Shown in pieces: positions 15,575 to 23,465 of a stretch of 52,615 nucleotides of DNA. The notes beneath the pieces are model-generated. The model had not been told where the DNA came from. It was given only the letters and a program-made list of their open reading frames with translations, and did not search any database. The position numbers and the translations under genes are program-made. Every line of letters begins with the position of its first letter. Within the stretch, counting starts at the first letter, position 1. Location: assembly GCA_024398875.1 (NCBI GenBank), contig JAKSIJ010000017.1, forward strand, positions 1 to 52,615, given 5' to 3'. Source of the stretch: Fibrobacter sp. GTDB taxonomy: Bacteria > Fibrobacterota > Fibrobacteria > Fibrobacterales > Fibrobacteraceae.

Positions 15575-16086
15575 CAGGCCTTACGAAGCTTGTCCTTCAC
15601 CTCAACATAGCGGGCCACGCCGTCTGCCACGCTCTTGATTTCTTCCATCATGAGTTCGCGGGCGATGTGGGCCGGAGCCCCCACAATAAGGGAGTTTTCC
15701 GGAAATTCCTTATCTTGAGTGACAAGAGCGCCAGCACCAACGATGCAATTCTTTTTGATGTGGGCCCCGTCCATAACGATGGCTCCCATGCCGATGAGGG
15801 CGTTGTCGTCCACCGTGCAGGCGTGAAGCACCGCGTTGTGCCCGACAGTGACATTATTCCCCACCACAATTCCCTTTCCTTCGGAAACGTGGAATGTTAC
15901 ATTATCCTGGATGTTGGTGCGCTCTCCCACTTGAATGGGAGCCAAATCCGCCCGGAGCACAGCATTGTAGAAAACGGAGGAATCCTTGCCAATGGTCACA
16001 TCGCCCACCAGCCGTGCGCCTTCCGCCACAAAAACGTTCTCCCCCAATTGGGGTTTCTTTCCGTCAAACTCTATTAAAGATGCCAT
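15574..16086 (-). CDS. Gamma carbonic anhydrase-family protein (YrdA-like)
   Basis: This 170-residue protein is built of hexapeptide repeats forming a left-handed beta-helix. It shows NAVLRADLAPIQVG, NIQDNVTFHV, GHNAVLHAC and VGAGALVTQ, with the metal-binding histidines in the positions usual for the family. Such proteins bind zinc or iron at subunit interfaces; activity varies and is often unproven. TATACATTG stands just upstream of the ATG and there is no well-spaced ribosome site, so this is another leaderless-type start and probably the operon's first gene. The intergenic gap to the divergent ZIP gene is 93 bp. Confidence 0.88.
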   Translation of the reverse strand: MASLIEFDGKKPQLGENVFVAEGARLVGDVTIGKDSSVFYNAVLRADLAPIQVGERTNIQDNVTFHVSEGKGIVVGNNVTVGHNAVLHACTVDDNALIGMGAIVMDGAHIKKNCIVGAGALVTQDKEFPENSLIVGAPAHIARELMMEEIKSVADGVARYVEVKDKLRKA

Positions 16087-16179
16087 ACCCTCAATGTATA
16101 TTTTATGGAACTCACAATTTTAATGGGTTGGCAAAAATAGGCCGTTTCTGGCATTAAACCCGCAATATCAGGTAAAAAC

Positions 16180-16920
16180 ATGACTCAGGTTTGGATTTCA
16201 GCAGCAGGACTTTCCATCGCCACCATGATTGGGGCATTCCTCGGGCTATTCATCAGGAATCTCTCCCACAAGTGGAACGATGGCATCATGGGATTCTGCG
16301 CGGGTGTCATGCTGGCCGCCGCGATTCTCGGGCTGTTGGTTCCCGCCGTGGAACTGGCCGGCAGAAGCAGCTGGTGGATTGTAATCGTTGGCGTCATCGC
16401 CGGAACCCTCTTCCTCAACGTTCTAGATTTGATTACGCCACACCTCCATACAATCACGGGCCTGGATGCCGAGGAGCACAAGAACAACGCCCGACTCAAC
16501 AAAGTTCTTTTGTTCGTAATGGCCATCGCGCTCCACAAACTGCCGGAGGGCATCGCCACAGGCGTGGGCTTCAACGCCGAGGATTTGCACGATGCTTGGG
16601 CGGTCACCTTCGGAATCGCCCTTCAGAACATTCCCGAAGAAATGATGATTGTGGCCCCACTTCTCGTCGTGGGCGTCCGCAAAATCCGCACGATTTTCAT
16701 CTCCCTCGCCATTGCGGCTCTAGAGGTGGTTGGCGTGTGGATTGGGTATGGAATCGGAGCCATCTCCCTCCATTTTCTGCCGGCAATGCTCGCCTTTGCG
16801 GGCGGCGCCATGCTCTACGTGGTGAGCGACGAGATGATTCCTGAAACCCATGCCCACGGCTACCAGAAAATCGCCACCTACGCCCTGATTGCAGGGTTCA
16901 TGCTGATGATGTTTATATGA
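16180..16920 (+). CDS. ZIP-family divalent metal transporter
   Basis: This 246-residue membrane protein has eight hydrophobic segments. The metal-coordinating motifs are HKLPEGIATGVGF in TM4 and QNIPEEMMIV in TM5, matching the bacterial ZupT/GufA branch of the ZIP family. It should import zinc and possibly iron or manganese into the cytoplasm. A hydrophilic His-containing loop lies between TM3 and TM4 (HLHTITGLDAEEHK). It is a single gene with no partner on the same strand. Confidence 0.9.
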   Translation: MTQVWISAAGLSIATMIGAFLGLFIRNLSHKWNDGIMGFCAGVMLAAAILGLLVPAVELAGRSSWWIVIVGVIAGTLFLNVLDLITPHLHTITGLDAEEHKNNARLNKVLLFVMAIALHKLPEGIATGVGFNAEDLHDAWAVTFGIALQNIPEEMMIVAPLLVVGVRKIRTIFISLAIAALEVVGVWIGYGIGAISLHFLPAMLAFAGGAMLYVVSDEMIPETHAHGYQKIATYALIAGFMLMMFI

Positions 16921-16939
16921 AGACTAGCGAATGTATGTT

Positions 16940-17425
16940 CTATGCGAAATAATATCCGCGACAATCATTCAGCATTTGTCCAAACGCAGCTACTTTCATA
17001 TAGCTGTTAAGCATATCTTCTAATTTTAGTTTGTCTAGAAAATCTCTTGGAGAAATCGCAAAGAGAACATTCGGAAAATGCTTCAAGTTGCCCGTAACAA
17101 GTGAAGCCCTCTTGTTTTGGTGAGTAAGAGCAACTTCGTAGAAAACAACATCCTTCGGATCAGGAAGAGTGATGCCACTTGCAGGCGTATCCACATGAAT
17201 AGCGATATTTGCTAGGAAAGTCACCGCCTCTTCAATTTGTTTCTGATTCAGTCCAAATTTTGGGCGTTCAAGTACTTCTCTATATTCTGCAAGAATAGCG
17301 TCATTAACTAGAACCTTAAAATTCCCTGCATAAGCCCGTTTCAAAATTTCAACGACAGGAGAATTTTCATTTTTTGTTATAAGCGCAGAAACAATAACGT
17401 TCGTGTCTAAAACGGCGTAAATCAT
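16940..17425 (-). CDS. PIN-domain toxin, type II TA
   Basis: This 161-residue PIN-family nuclease has DTNVIVSAL at residues 7-15 with the first catalytic Asp, a Glu in AEYREVL, LPDPKDVVFYEVAL with further acidic residues, and VTGNLKHFP. This is the pattern of the 'putative toxin-antitoxin system toxin, PIN family'. Such enzymes cleave RNA using magnesium. It lies 11 bases after the RelB/DinJ-like antitoxin gene and shares its promoter, so the two form an operon. The C-terminal 20 residues extend past the usual end. Confidence 0.82.
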   Translation of the reverse strand: MIYAVLDTNVIVSALITKNENSPVVEILKRAYAGNFKVLVNDAILAEYREVLERPKFGLNQKQIEEAVTFLANIAIHVDTPASGITLPDPKDVVFYEVALTHQNKRASLVTGNLKHFPNVLFAISPRDFLDKLKLEDMLNSYMKVAAFGQMLNDCRGYYFA

Positions 17426-17436
17426 ACCCCCCCCCG

Positions 17437-17730
17437 TTACTTACCAGCACGAGTGGCTGCAATTTCAGCATCAATATCTCTAGCGCTCATATTCGCCGCT
17501 TCTCCCTTCTGAACCTGCCTTCTTAACGCGTCAAAGGCCGCCCAACCGGGGTTTGCGCTGTACTGGGCTCTAGGTTCACGCATTTCAAACGGGATTCCAC
17601 GCTCCGCCACAATACGCTTGAAAAACACTCGAACCGCAGTGGGGATGTCCATGCCGATGCTCTCCAGCACTTCCAATGTCTGACTTCTCAGTTCTTCTTC
17701 CATTCGAATTTGCATGACAGTCGTTTTCAT
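17437..17730 (-). CDS. RelB/DinJ-type antitoxin
   Basis: This 97-residue protein starts with a ribbon-helix-helix segment (MQIRMEEELRSQTLEVLESIGMDIPTAVRVFFKRI) typical of RelB/DinJ, followed by an acidic, flexible C-terminus that would wrap the toxin. The start at 17730 has AGGAG eight bases upstream; a longer reading frame from 17781 would include the promoter. RelB/DinJ antitoxins usually pair with RelE/YafQ toxins, but here the partner is a PIN nuclease. It probably represses its own operon. Confidence 0.82.
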   Translation of the reverse strand: MKTTVMQIRMEEELRSQTLEVLESIGMDIPTAVRVFFKRIVAERGIPFEMREPRAQYSANPGWAAFDALRRQVQKGEAANMSARDIDAEIAATRAGK

Positions 17731-17752
17731 AAAAAAACTCCTTTGAAATACA

Positions 17753-17781
17753 AATATAATACAAACCTTTACAAAAAGCAA
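17753..17781 (-). promoter_or_regulatory. Promoter of the RelB-like/PIN operon
   Basis: On the minus strand TTGCTT (17781-17776) and TATATT (17758-17753) are separated by 17 bases, upstream of the AGGAG site and the start at 17730. Confidence 0.65.
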
Positions 17782-17895
17782 GCTATATCATTCAAATAAG
17801 GGGTGCGCTTTGCGGGAATTTAGTTCCACACAACCACATGAAAACTGGCGCATTTTTTCATGGCGACCACCCCTTTTTCTAAATTTGGTGCCACT

Positions 17896-20643
17896 ATGGA
17901 AACTCGTTATAATTCTAAAGAAGTCGAAGCCCGCTGGCATGCCACATGGGCCGAAAAGAACAGTTTTGCACCGAGCGGCAAAGGCGAGCCCTTCTCCGTC
18001 GTAATCCCGCCCCCGAATGTTACTGGCGCCCTCCATCTGGGCCACGCTCTGAACGACACCCTCCAAGATATTTTGGTACGCTACCGCCGCAAGACTGGCC
18101 GCGACACGCTGTGGATTCCGGGTACGGACCACGCAGGCATCGCAACGCAGGCCGTTGTGGAAAAGCGCCTTTTCCAGGATGAACACAAGACCCGCCACGA
18201 CATTGGCCGCGAAGCCCTCGTGGAACGCATCTGGAAGTGGAAGGACGAATACGAAGCCCGTATTACGAAGCAGCTCAAGAGCCTCGGCGTGAGTTGCGAC
18301 TGGAGCCGTCAGCGCTTTACGCTGGACCCGGTCTGCGCGAAGGCCGTGCGCCATGCATTCTTCAACCTTTTCAAGAAGGGACTCATCTACCGCGGCAAGC
18401 GACTCGTGAACTGGGACACCAAGCTCCAAACCGCCGTGGCCGATGACGAAATCTACTACGAAACCGTGAAGGGCCACTTCTGGACGTTCAAGTATCCTCT
18501 GGCCGACGGTTCGGGATTCATCCCGGTCTCCACAACCCGCCCGGAAACCATCATGGGCGATACGGCCCTCGCCGTGCACCCCAGCGACGAACGCTATGCA
18601 CAGTTCATCGGCAAGACTTTGAAGGTTCCGTTCGTGGACCGCGAAATCCCGGTGATTGCAGATGCCATCCTCGTGGACAAGGACTTCGGTACCGGTTCCG
18701 TGAAGGTGACTCCGGCACACGACCCCAACGACTACGCGACGGGCCTCCGCCACAAGCTCCCGATGATCAATATCATGAACGACGACGGAAGTCTGAACGA
18801 AAACGCAGGCAAGTTCCAGGGCCTCAAGGGACAGGCTGCCCGCGACGCCGTCGTGGCAGGCCTCGAAGAACTCGGACTTCTCATCAAGGTGGAAGACCAC
18901 GAAATGCAGGTCGGCCACTCCGACCGTTCTAAGACTGTGATTGAGCCGTACCTCAGCGACCAGTGGTTCGTGAAGATGGACGTGCTCGCCGAAAACGCGA
19001 TGAACGCCGTGAAGTCCGGCGAAATCAAGATTCTCCCGGAACGTTACGCCAACAAGTACCTCGACTGGCTCGCCGAAAAGCGCGACTGGTGCATCAGCCG
19101 TCAGCTCTGGTGGGGTCACCGCATTCCTATCTGGCACACCGACGCAAGCGAAGACGAACTGAAGAAGGCCTTCGGCAACCGCGAAGACATCTTCTTCTAC
19201 AAGGCCGAAAACGGCGGTTACCTCGTCTGCAGCCAGGAAGAAAACCTTAAGGAAGACGCAGTGCCCGGCCACATTCTCAAGCAAGAAGAAGACGTGCTCG
19301 ACACCTGGTTCAGTAGTGGTCTCTGGCCGCACTCCACCATGGGCTGGCCGGAAAACACCGACACACTCAAGAAGTACTACCCGACCTCCGTCTTGGTCAC
19401 GAGCCGCGACATCATCACCCTCTGGGTCGCCCGCATGGTGCTCTTCAGCCAAGAGAACATGGGCATGGTTCCGTTCCACACGGTGTACATCCACCCGAAG
19501 ATTCTGGACGGCAAGGGCCAGACCATGAGCAAGTCCAAGGGCAACGGCGTTGACCCGATGGATATCGAAGAGAAGTACGGCACCGACGCGCTCCGCTTCG
19601 TGATGACAAGCCTCTGCACCGACAACCAGGACGCTCGCCTTCCGGTGAAGGACGAAAAGCTGGAAGACGGACGCATCATCAAGACAAGCGAAAAGTTCGA
19701 AATCGGCCGCAACTTTGCGAACAAGATTTGGAACGCCTGCCGCTTCCTGTACCCGCACTTGGAACAGGCCGGCGCACTTGCTGCTGAACTCCCCATGGAC
19801 AAGAGCTTGTTCGCCCTCGAAGACAAGTGGATTCTTAGCCGCCTGCAGACGACCATCAAGAATTCAACCCGCATGCTCGAGGAATACCACTTCGCAGAAC
19901 TCGCCGGTTACCTCTACCGCTTTGTGTGGGACGACGTTTGCTCTAGCTACCTCGAAATCAAGAAGGCCGTGATCAACCGCGAAACGCTTGACGCCGAGAA
20001 GAAGAACGCCATGGCGATTCTCAGCCACGTGCTGAAGAACGTGATTGACCTCCTCCATCCGGTGATGCCGTTCATCACGGAAGAACTCAACGGCATCCTG
20101 TTCCAGGGTTCCGAACTGGTGATCAGCCGCCCATGGCCCAAGGCCGACGAAAGCCTCGTGAGCGCAGACATCGAGAAGGCATTCGACCGCGCATTCGCCG
20201 TTGTCGAAGGCGTCCGCGGCGTCCGTGGCCGTTACAGCGTCTCCCCCGCCACCAAGCTCAAGGCCGTGGTGAGCGTCGACGACAGCGCGACGGAAGCCTC
20301 CATGAAGGATTGCGAAGCCATCATCACGGAACTCAGCGGACTCGAAAGCCTCGCCATCGCCGTGAAGGCCGCGAAGCCGAAGTTCAGCGCATCGGCCGTC
20401 GTGCCGGGCGGTGAACTCTACATCCCGCTGGAAGGCATCCTCGACCCGGCCGCCGAAATCGCCCGCCTGGAAAAGGAAATCGAAAAGGCCAAGGGATTTG
20501 CCGCAAGCATCGAGAAAAAGCTCAGCAACGAAAAGTTCGTCAGCGGCGCCCCGGAAGCCGTGGTGAACGCCGAACGCACCAAACTCGCAACGCAGCAGGA
20601 TATCATTGCCAAGTGCCAAAAGGCGCTCGAGGAACTGAAGTAA
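17896..20643 (+). CDS. valS: Valyl-tRNA synthetase
   Basis: This 915-residue class I synthetase has the HIGH-type motif PPPNVTGALHLGHAL near the N-terminus, the editing domain (about 200-340), KMSKS as TMSKSKGNGVDP at about residue 545, the anticodon-binding domain, and a C-terminal coiled coil of Lys/Glu/Ala residues. It charges tRNA-Val. The start METRYNSK is chosen over 17860 because it matches the family N-terminus and follows TAAATTTG. Codon use is strongly biased toward AAG, GAA, CTC and CGC, unlike the adjacent AT-richer accessory genes. The last 26 codons recur, diverged, at 23258-23336. Confidence 0.97.
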   Translation: METRYNSKEVEARWHATWAEKNSFAPSGKGEPFSVVIPPPNVTGALHLGHALNDTLQDILVRYRRKTGRDTLWIPGTDHAGIATQAVVEKRLFQDEHKTRHDIGREALVERIWKWKDEYEARITKQLKSLGVSCDWSRQRFTLDPVCAKAVRHAFFNLFKKGLIYRGKRLVNWDTKLQTAVADDEIYYETVKGHFWTFKYPLADGSGFIPVSTTRPETIMGDTALAVHPSDERYAQFIGKTLKVPFVDREIPVIADAILVDKDFGTGSVKVTPAHDPNDYATGLRHKLPMINIMNDDGSLNENAGKFQGLKGQAARDAVVAGLEELGLLIKVEDHEMQVGHSDRSKTVIEPYLSDQWFVKMDVLAENAMNAVKSGEIKILPERYANKYLDWLAEKRDWCISRQLWWGHRIPIWHTDASEDELKKAFGNREDIFFYKAENGGYLVCSQEENLKEDAVPGHILKQEEDVLDTWFSSGLWPHSTMGWPENTDTLKKYYPTSVLVTSRDIITLWVARMVLFSQENMGMVPFHTVYIHPKILDGKGQTMSKSKGNGVDPMDIEEKYGTDALRFVMTSLCTDNQDARLPVKDEKLEDGRIIKTSEKFEIGRNFANKIWNACRFLYPHLEQAGALAAELPMDKSLFALEDKWILSRLQTTIKNSTRMLEEYHFAELAGYLYRFVWDDVCSSYLEIKKAVINRETLDAEKKNAMAILSHVLKNVIDLLHPVMPFITEELNGILFQGSELVISRPWPKADESLVSADIEKAFDRAFAVVEGVRGVRGRYSVSPATKLKAVVSVDDSATEASMKDCEAIITELSGLESLAIAVKAAKPKFSASAVVPGGELYIPLEGILDPAAEIARLEKEIEKAKGFAASIEKKLSNEKFVSGAPEAVVNAERTKLATQQDIIAKCQKALEELK

Positions 20644-20664
20644 TTCGCAAGGCGAAAGCAGTTT

Positions 20665-20698
20665 AAAAGAGGACGTCCATCAGGGCGCCCTCTTTTTT
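20665..20698 (+). terminator. valS terminator
   Basis: AAAAGAGG (20665-20672) with an inner CG and CC pairs with GG, CG and CCTCTTTTTT (20681-20698) around ATCA. The same outer stem sequence occurs after the valS-tail copy at 23381-23416. Confidence 0.8.
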
Positions 20699-20707
20699 GC
20701 ATTTAAC

Positions 20708-20986
20708 TTACTTTCCGAATAAATCTGAATGCGAGCCTGTAGCAGTCGCCGAAAGAATCAATTCATCGTTGAAAATTTGATACATCAAAAGCCAATCAGG
20801 TTCAATATGACATTCCCTAAAGTCAGACAAAGCCCCTGCCAATTGATGGTCTCGATTTTTTGGCGAAAGAGACTCTCCCCTAGACAACTTATCCAAGACT
20901 TCGATTAATTTGTTTAAGTTCTTACCGCGTTTTTGCATAATCCTGACATCATGTTTCATGCGACTGGTGTACTTAATTTGGTACAA
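20708..20986 (-). CDS. YafQ-family mRNA interferase toxin
   Basis: This 92-residue RelE-fold protein has the YafQ pattern: YQIKYTSRMKHDVRIMQKRG, then HQLAGALSDFRECHIEPDWLLMYQI, and a terminal TGSHSDLF with the catalytic His. YafQ cleaves mRNA within ribosomes. It follows the DinJ-type antitoxin gene with a gap of three bases and depends on it for expression. The pair is the first content after valS, inside the proposed island. Confidence 0.9.
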   Translation of the reverse strand: MYQIKYTSRMKHDVRIMQKRGKNLNKLIEVLDKLSRGESLSPKNRDHQLAGALSDFRECHIEPDWLLMYQIFNDELILSATATGSHSDLFGK

Positions 20987-20989
20987 AGG

Positions 20990-21253
20990 CTAATCCTCCA
21001 ACATAGAGGCAACGGCATCCGCCGCCGTGGCATAAGGGCCATGGAGATTTTTGCGACTCCGAGTATCGTTAATCGCCTTCTCCAAAGACAAATCTTCTGG
21101 AGCATGGCGAACATCAAAAGGAATACCATTATGTTCAATGGCAAAAGTCAGAAAAATTCGAATTGCCGTAGAGGTGTCCATGCCAAGCGACTGGAACAAA
21201 TCGTCCGACTTCTTTTTCAGGTCGTCATCGACCCTCATTTGCAATGTAGCCAT
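20990..21253 (-). CDS. DinJ/RelB-family antitoxin
   Basis: This 87-residue antitoxin starts MATLQMRVDDDLKKKSDDLFQSLGMDTSTAIRIFL, the ribbon-helix-helix dimerisation and DNA-binding segment of DinJ. Its C-terminus binds the toxin. The start at 21253 is set by AGGAG seven bases upstream. An in-frame start at 21292 is less likely because it lies at the promoter -10/-35 spacer. It is presumably the repressor of its own operon. Confidence 0.9.
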   Translation of the reverse strand: MATLQMRVDDDLKKKSDDLFQSLGMDTSTAIRIFLTFAIEHNGIPFDVRHAPEDLSLEKAINDTRSRKNLHGPYATAADAVASMLED

Positions 21254-21274
21254 AATCAAGCTCCTTTTTCCGTA

Positions 21275-21303
21275 AATATATACAATTTGCATTTACAAGT
21301 CAA
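21275..21303 (-). promoter_or_regulatory. Promoter of the DinJ/YafQ operon
   Basis: On the minus strand TTGACT (21303-21298) and TATATT (21280-21275) have a 17-base spacer, a near-consensus sigma-70 type promoter. Confidence 0.7.
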
Positions 21304-21469
21304 TGAAATGGAACGAAAACGTATTGACGATTCAAAAGTATTTCAATAAAATCGAATACACGACACACAAAAAGTTCTTTTTTTGACGATTTTTAGACAA
21401 CCGTTGATTTTTTGTCTTTCGTTTGATTATCTTTAAGGTGACATAATTTTAGAGTTCGCTCTTATTCTG

Positions 21470-21616
21470 GACCTGAAAAACGACCAAAATTTCATCCATC
21501 CAGGAATAAGGCAGACGCTCACACCCCAATGGTGTGGGTCGTTTGCACTTATCGGATGGAAGGTTACTTGGTCGTTACCTCAGGTCAATAGGTGCTTACG
21601 ATTCCGCACTTTTTTT
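21470..21616 (+). ncRNA. Structured RNA candidate, copy A
   Basis: Nested complementary pairs span the element: GACCTGA 21470-21476 with 21580-21586, AACGACCAA 21479-21487 with 21568-21576, CATCC 21493-21497 with 21554-21558, and a 20-bp stem 21506-21525 with 21531-21552 carrying a bulged T at 21539 and A at 21547. A short hairpin GTGC/GCAC with ACGAT in its loop then runs into seven T residues (21610-21616), a terminator form. Parts of the apical stem and the terminal hairpin recur at 52350-52551 on the other strand with compensatory changes. No reading frame of note overlaps. The function is unknown; it could be an independent RNA or a leader of the lipoprotein gene. Confidence 0.65.
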
Positions 21617-21679
21617 GTGCGAAAAAAGCTAACGCCTAGGGTAAGATCGACTCCGCAGTTTTTTACAACGGAGAAAACG

Positions 21680-22225
21680 ATGAAAAAGAAAAACCTCATT
21701 CTCGCAGTAGCAATCCTTACTGCCATGGCATCCACCTTTACCGCCTGTGGCGGAGACACGTTCACCGATCCTCGAGATGGACAGAAATACAAGACCGTCA
21801 AGATTGGCGATCAAGTATGGATGGCCGAAAATATAGCCTTCAAAACAACCAATAGCATTTGCTATTTAGATGATGATAGTGAATGTTCAAATGGACGATA
21901 CTATCCATTCTCAGTAGCACTCGCCGTATGTCCAGAAGGATGGCATTTGCCTTCAAAATCAGAGGCAGCAAAATTCATCAATAAGCTAATTAAAGAAAAA
22001 CGGGATTTAAAATCAACTCATGGTTGGTATGATTCGAGAACTGAGAATTTTGAGAGTACAATGGGCGATGTATTATTGTTGACCAGCACATACGGCCATG
22101 TGATAGAGCAACTTCACGATGGTATCAAGCCAGAAATTTGGGAGGCCAGTCGCATCGGAAGGTTTAGCGATAAAAAAATCGCAGTTCGTTGTGTCACTGA
22201 TGCGGAATACAATAAGGAGGAGTAA
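21680..22225 (+). CDS. Lipoprotein with Fibrobacter major paralogous domain
   Basis: This 181-residue protein has a lipoprotein signal peptide ending in STFTAC, then the FISUMP domain: FTDPRDGQKYKTVKIGDQVWMAENI, a CYLDDDSEC loop, CPEGWHLPSKSE and a closing VRCV. The family is greatly expanded in Fibrobacter and its function is unknown. The fold resembles C-type-lectin-like/FGE-type modules. The start at 21680 has GGAG eight bases upstream. Its stop lies five bases before the next gene, so it heads a three-gene cluster downstream of the structured RNA. Confidence 0.88.
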   Translation: MKKKNLILAVAILTAMASTFTACGGDTFTDPRDGQKYKTVKIGDQVWMAENIAFKTTNSICYLDDDSECSNGRYYPFSVALAVCPEGWHLPSKSEAAKFINKLIKEKRDLKSTHGWYDSRTENFESTMGDVLLLTSTYGHVIEQLHDGIKPEIWEASRIGRFSDKKIAVRCVTDAEYNKEE

Positions 22226-22229
22226 CCTT

Positions 22230-22463
22230 ATGACGAAAACATATTCATTGTTGTTGAATGTTAAGGTTGAATCTAAAGAAACTGCTGATGGAAAGAAAGT
22301 TCGCTCATATTCTTTTAAAGCATGGAAAGATGGGAAGATTACCAAGAATGCGAGGGCGTTTAATTGGACGGATTCTATAACGCAAAGTAAATCAGGAAAA
22401 ATGAAAGAACTGGGAAAATTTATTTTTGAAGCTGCGCAACAAATTGCGAGAGAGGAGGAATGA
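22230..22463 (+). CDS. 77-aa protein of unknown function
   Basis: A small charged protein (MTKTYSLLLNVKVESKETAD at the start) with two predicted beta strands, a central KAWKDGKITKN turn and a C-terminal helix ending in EEE. I do not recognise a family. A strong ribosome site AGGAGG precedes the ATG at 22230, and the gene is spaced four bases from both neighbours' reading frames, so it is very probably translated. It is co-directional with the lipoprotein and the GIY-YIG-like gene. Base composition is AT-richer than valS. Confidence 0.7.
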   Translation: MTKTYSLLLNVKVESKETADGKKVRSYSFKAWKDGKITKNARAFNWTDSITQSKSGKMKELGKFIFEAAQQIAREEE

Positions 22464-22466
22464 TTT

Positions 22467-22988
22467 ATGTCTGTAAACTTCACTATTCATGGACCTTTTG
22501 TTGTTCCTACCGCACCGAAAAAAATTAAGGGTGGAACAATCTCAATTCCTCAGTTGAAAGATGTTAATGCTACATTATGGAAATCAGCACCTTTCTCTGA
22601 ATACGCCAATAAGAAAGGCTGCTATGTTTTTGCGAATGCCGTGACACGAGGATCTAAGCCAATTTATGTAGGCAAAACGAATATCTCCTTCAAGGACGAA
22701 TGCTTTTCAACGCACAAGAAAGCTATGCTCAATGACTTTCTTGCTTGTGCCACTAAAACGGGCTTGCAAATATACTTTGTTGTTCTTAATAATCGGAAAG
22801 ATTGTCCAGAAGAAATAGATCTTTGTGAAACCTTGCTTATTCAAAAATGTAAGGATGCCAGCAAGTATTTATTGAATATCAGAAAGTTGTCCGAAAAATT
22901 CACCATTGATGGCGTTCATGGTCCCAAAAACCCAGGAAAGCCGACTTGCGATGTATTGAATTTCAAGAAATGTCTCAACATTAAATGA
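22467..22988 (+). CDS. GIY-YIG-like protein
   Basis: This 173-residue protein contains GCYVF at residues 51-55 and PIYVGKT at 65-71, the two halves of the GIY-YIG nuclease motif. A Glu at position 121 within CETLLIQK occupies the place of the metal-binding Glu. The usual Arg of the first helix is not obvious (KDECFSTHKK is found there). This is a probable nuclease domain, possibly with weakened activity. The GAGAGGAGG site before 22467 sets the start. It is the third gene of the island cluster. Related solitary GIY-YIG proteins occur in mobile and defence contexts; a role here is inference only. Confidence 0.65.
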   Translation: MSVNFTIHGPFVVPTAPKKIKGGTISIPQLKDVNATLWKSAPFSEYANKKGCYVFANAVTRGSKPIYVGKTNISFKDECFSTHKKAMLNDFLACATKTGLQIYFVVLNNRKDCPEEIDLCETLLIQKCKDASKYLLNIRKLSEKFTIDGVHGPKNPGKPTCDVLNFKKCLNIK

Positions 22989-23257
22989 AGAACCAATGAT
23001 GTTAAAGTTGATTGCTCCGCTATATTCGCGGGGTTGTCCTAAAAATCAAGGGTAATTCATATATCGTAGGCTATCCGATTCTTTGGTGGCTGAATGAAAT
23101 TGTTGAGTCAGTTATCTTGATGAAATAAATTTGCGTTAGGGATTGCGATCCTTTGGGGCGGAGATTTGCAAGCAAGGCCACGTTCTAAAAGGTGAGTCTG
23201 GACGCGCAGCGCCTTGAATTACCCTTGGAATATAGCCCAACCCCGGCGAAGCCGGGG
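22989..23257. repeat. Structured noncoding element C with interrupted terminal inverted repeats
   Basis: GCTATATTC (23019-23027) and CAAGGGTAATTCA (23047-23059) are perfectly complementary to GAATATAGC (23228-23236) and TGAATTACCCTTG (23215-23227). On the right the two are contiguous; on the left 19 bases separate them. GGGGTTG (23030-23036) can also pair with CAACCCC (23238-23244), which would form a pseudoknot. A CCCCGGC-GAA-GCCGGGG hairpin ends the element. Its right half (23129 onward) shares ordered blocks with 48313-48565. No reading frame is convincing. Confidence 0.65.
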
Positions 23258-23336
23258 GAACGCCGAACGCACCAAGCTCGCAACGCAGCAGGACATCATC
23301 TCCAAGTGCAATAAGGCTTTGGAAGAATTGCGCTAA
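23258..23336 (+). pseudogene. Displaced or duplicated valS 3' end (last 26 codons)
   Basis: The 79 bases align without gaps to 20565-20643, with 65 identities, and translate to NAERTKLATQQDIISKCNK-ALEELR-stop, the valS C-terminus. The first 36 bases differ at only one position, then divergence rises. A valS-like terminator follows. It has no start codon and is not a gene by itself. Confidence 0.85.
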
Positions 23337-23380
23337 ACACTACATCTGCCGCAAGGTTCTTTGCAAGCCACAAATACGGA

Positions 23381-23416
23381 TTTAAAGAGGTGTTCCCAAC
23401 AGAGCTCCTCTTTTTT
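23381..23416 (+). terminator. Terminator after the valS-tail copy
   Basis: TTTAAAGAGG (23381-23390) pairs with CTCCTCTTTTTT (23405-23416). The outer stem resembles the valS terminator at 20665-20698. Confidence 0.65.
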
Positions 23417-23465
23417 CATATCATTATATACCTCGAAATAGTTCCGTGGAATGGCATTCCTTGCG

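Noticed and set aside
17788-19758. 656-codon minus-strand frame
   Set aside because: It lies opposite valS, whose strong codon bias leaves long open antisense frames. No domain or ribosome site supports it.
21617-21679. Upstream start for the lipoprotein at 21617
   Set aside because: It overlaps the RNA A terminator and lacks a ribosome site, whereas 21680 has GGAG and starts a clean lipoprotein signal.
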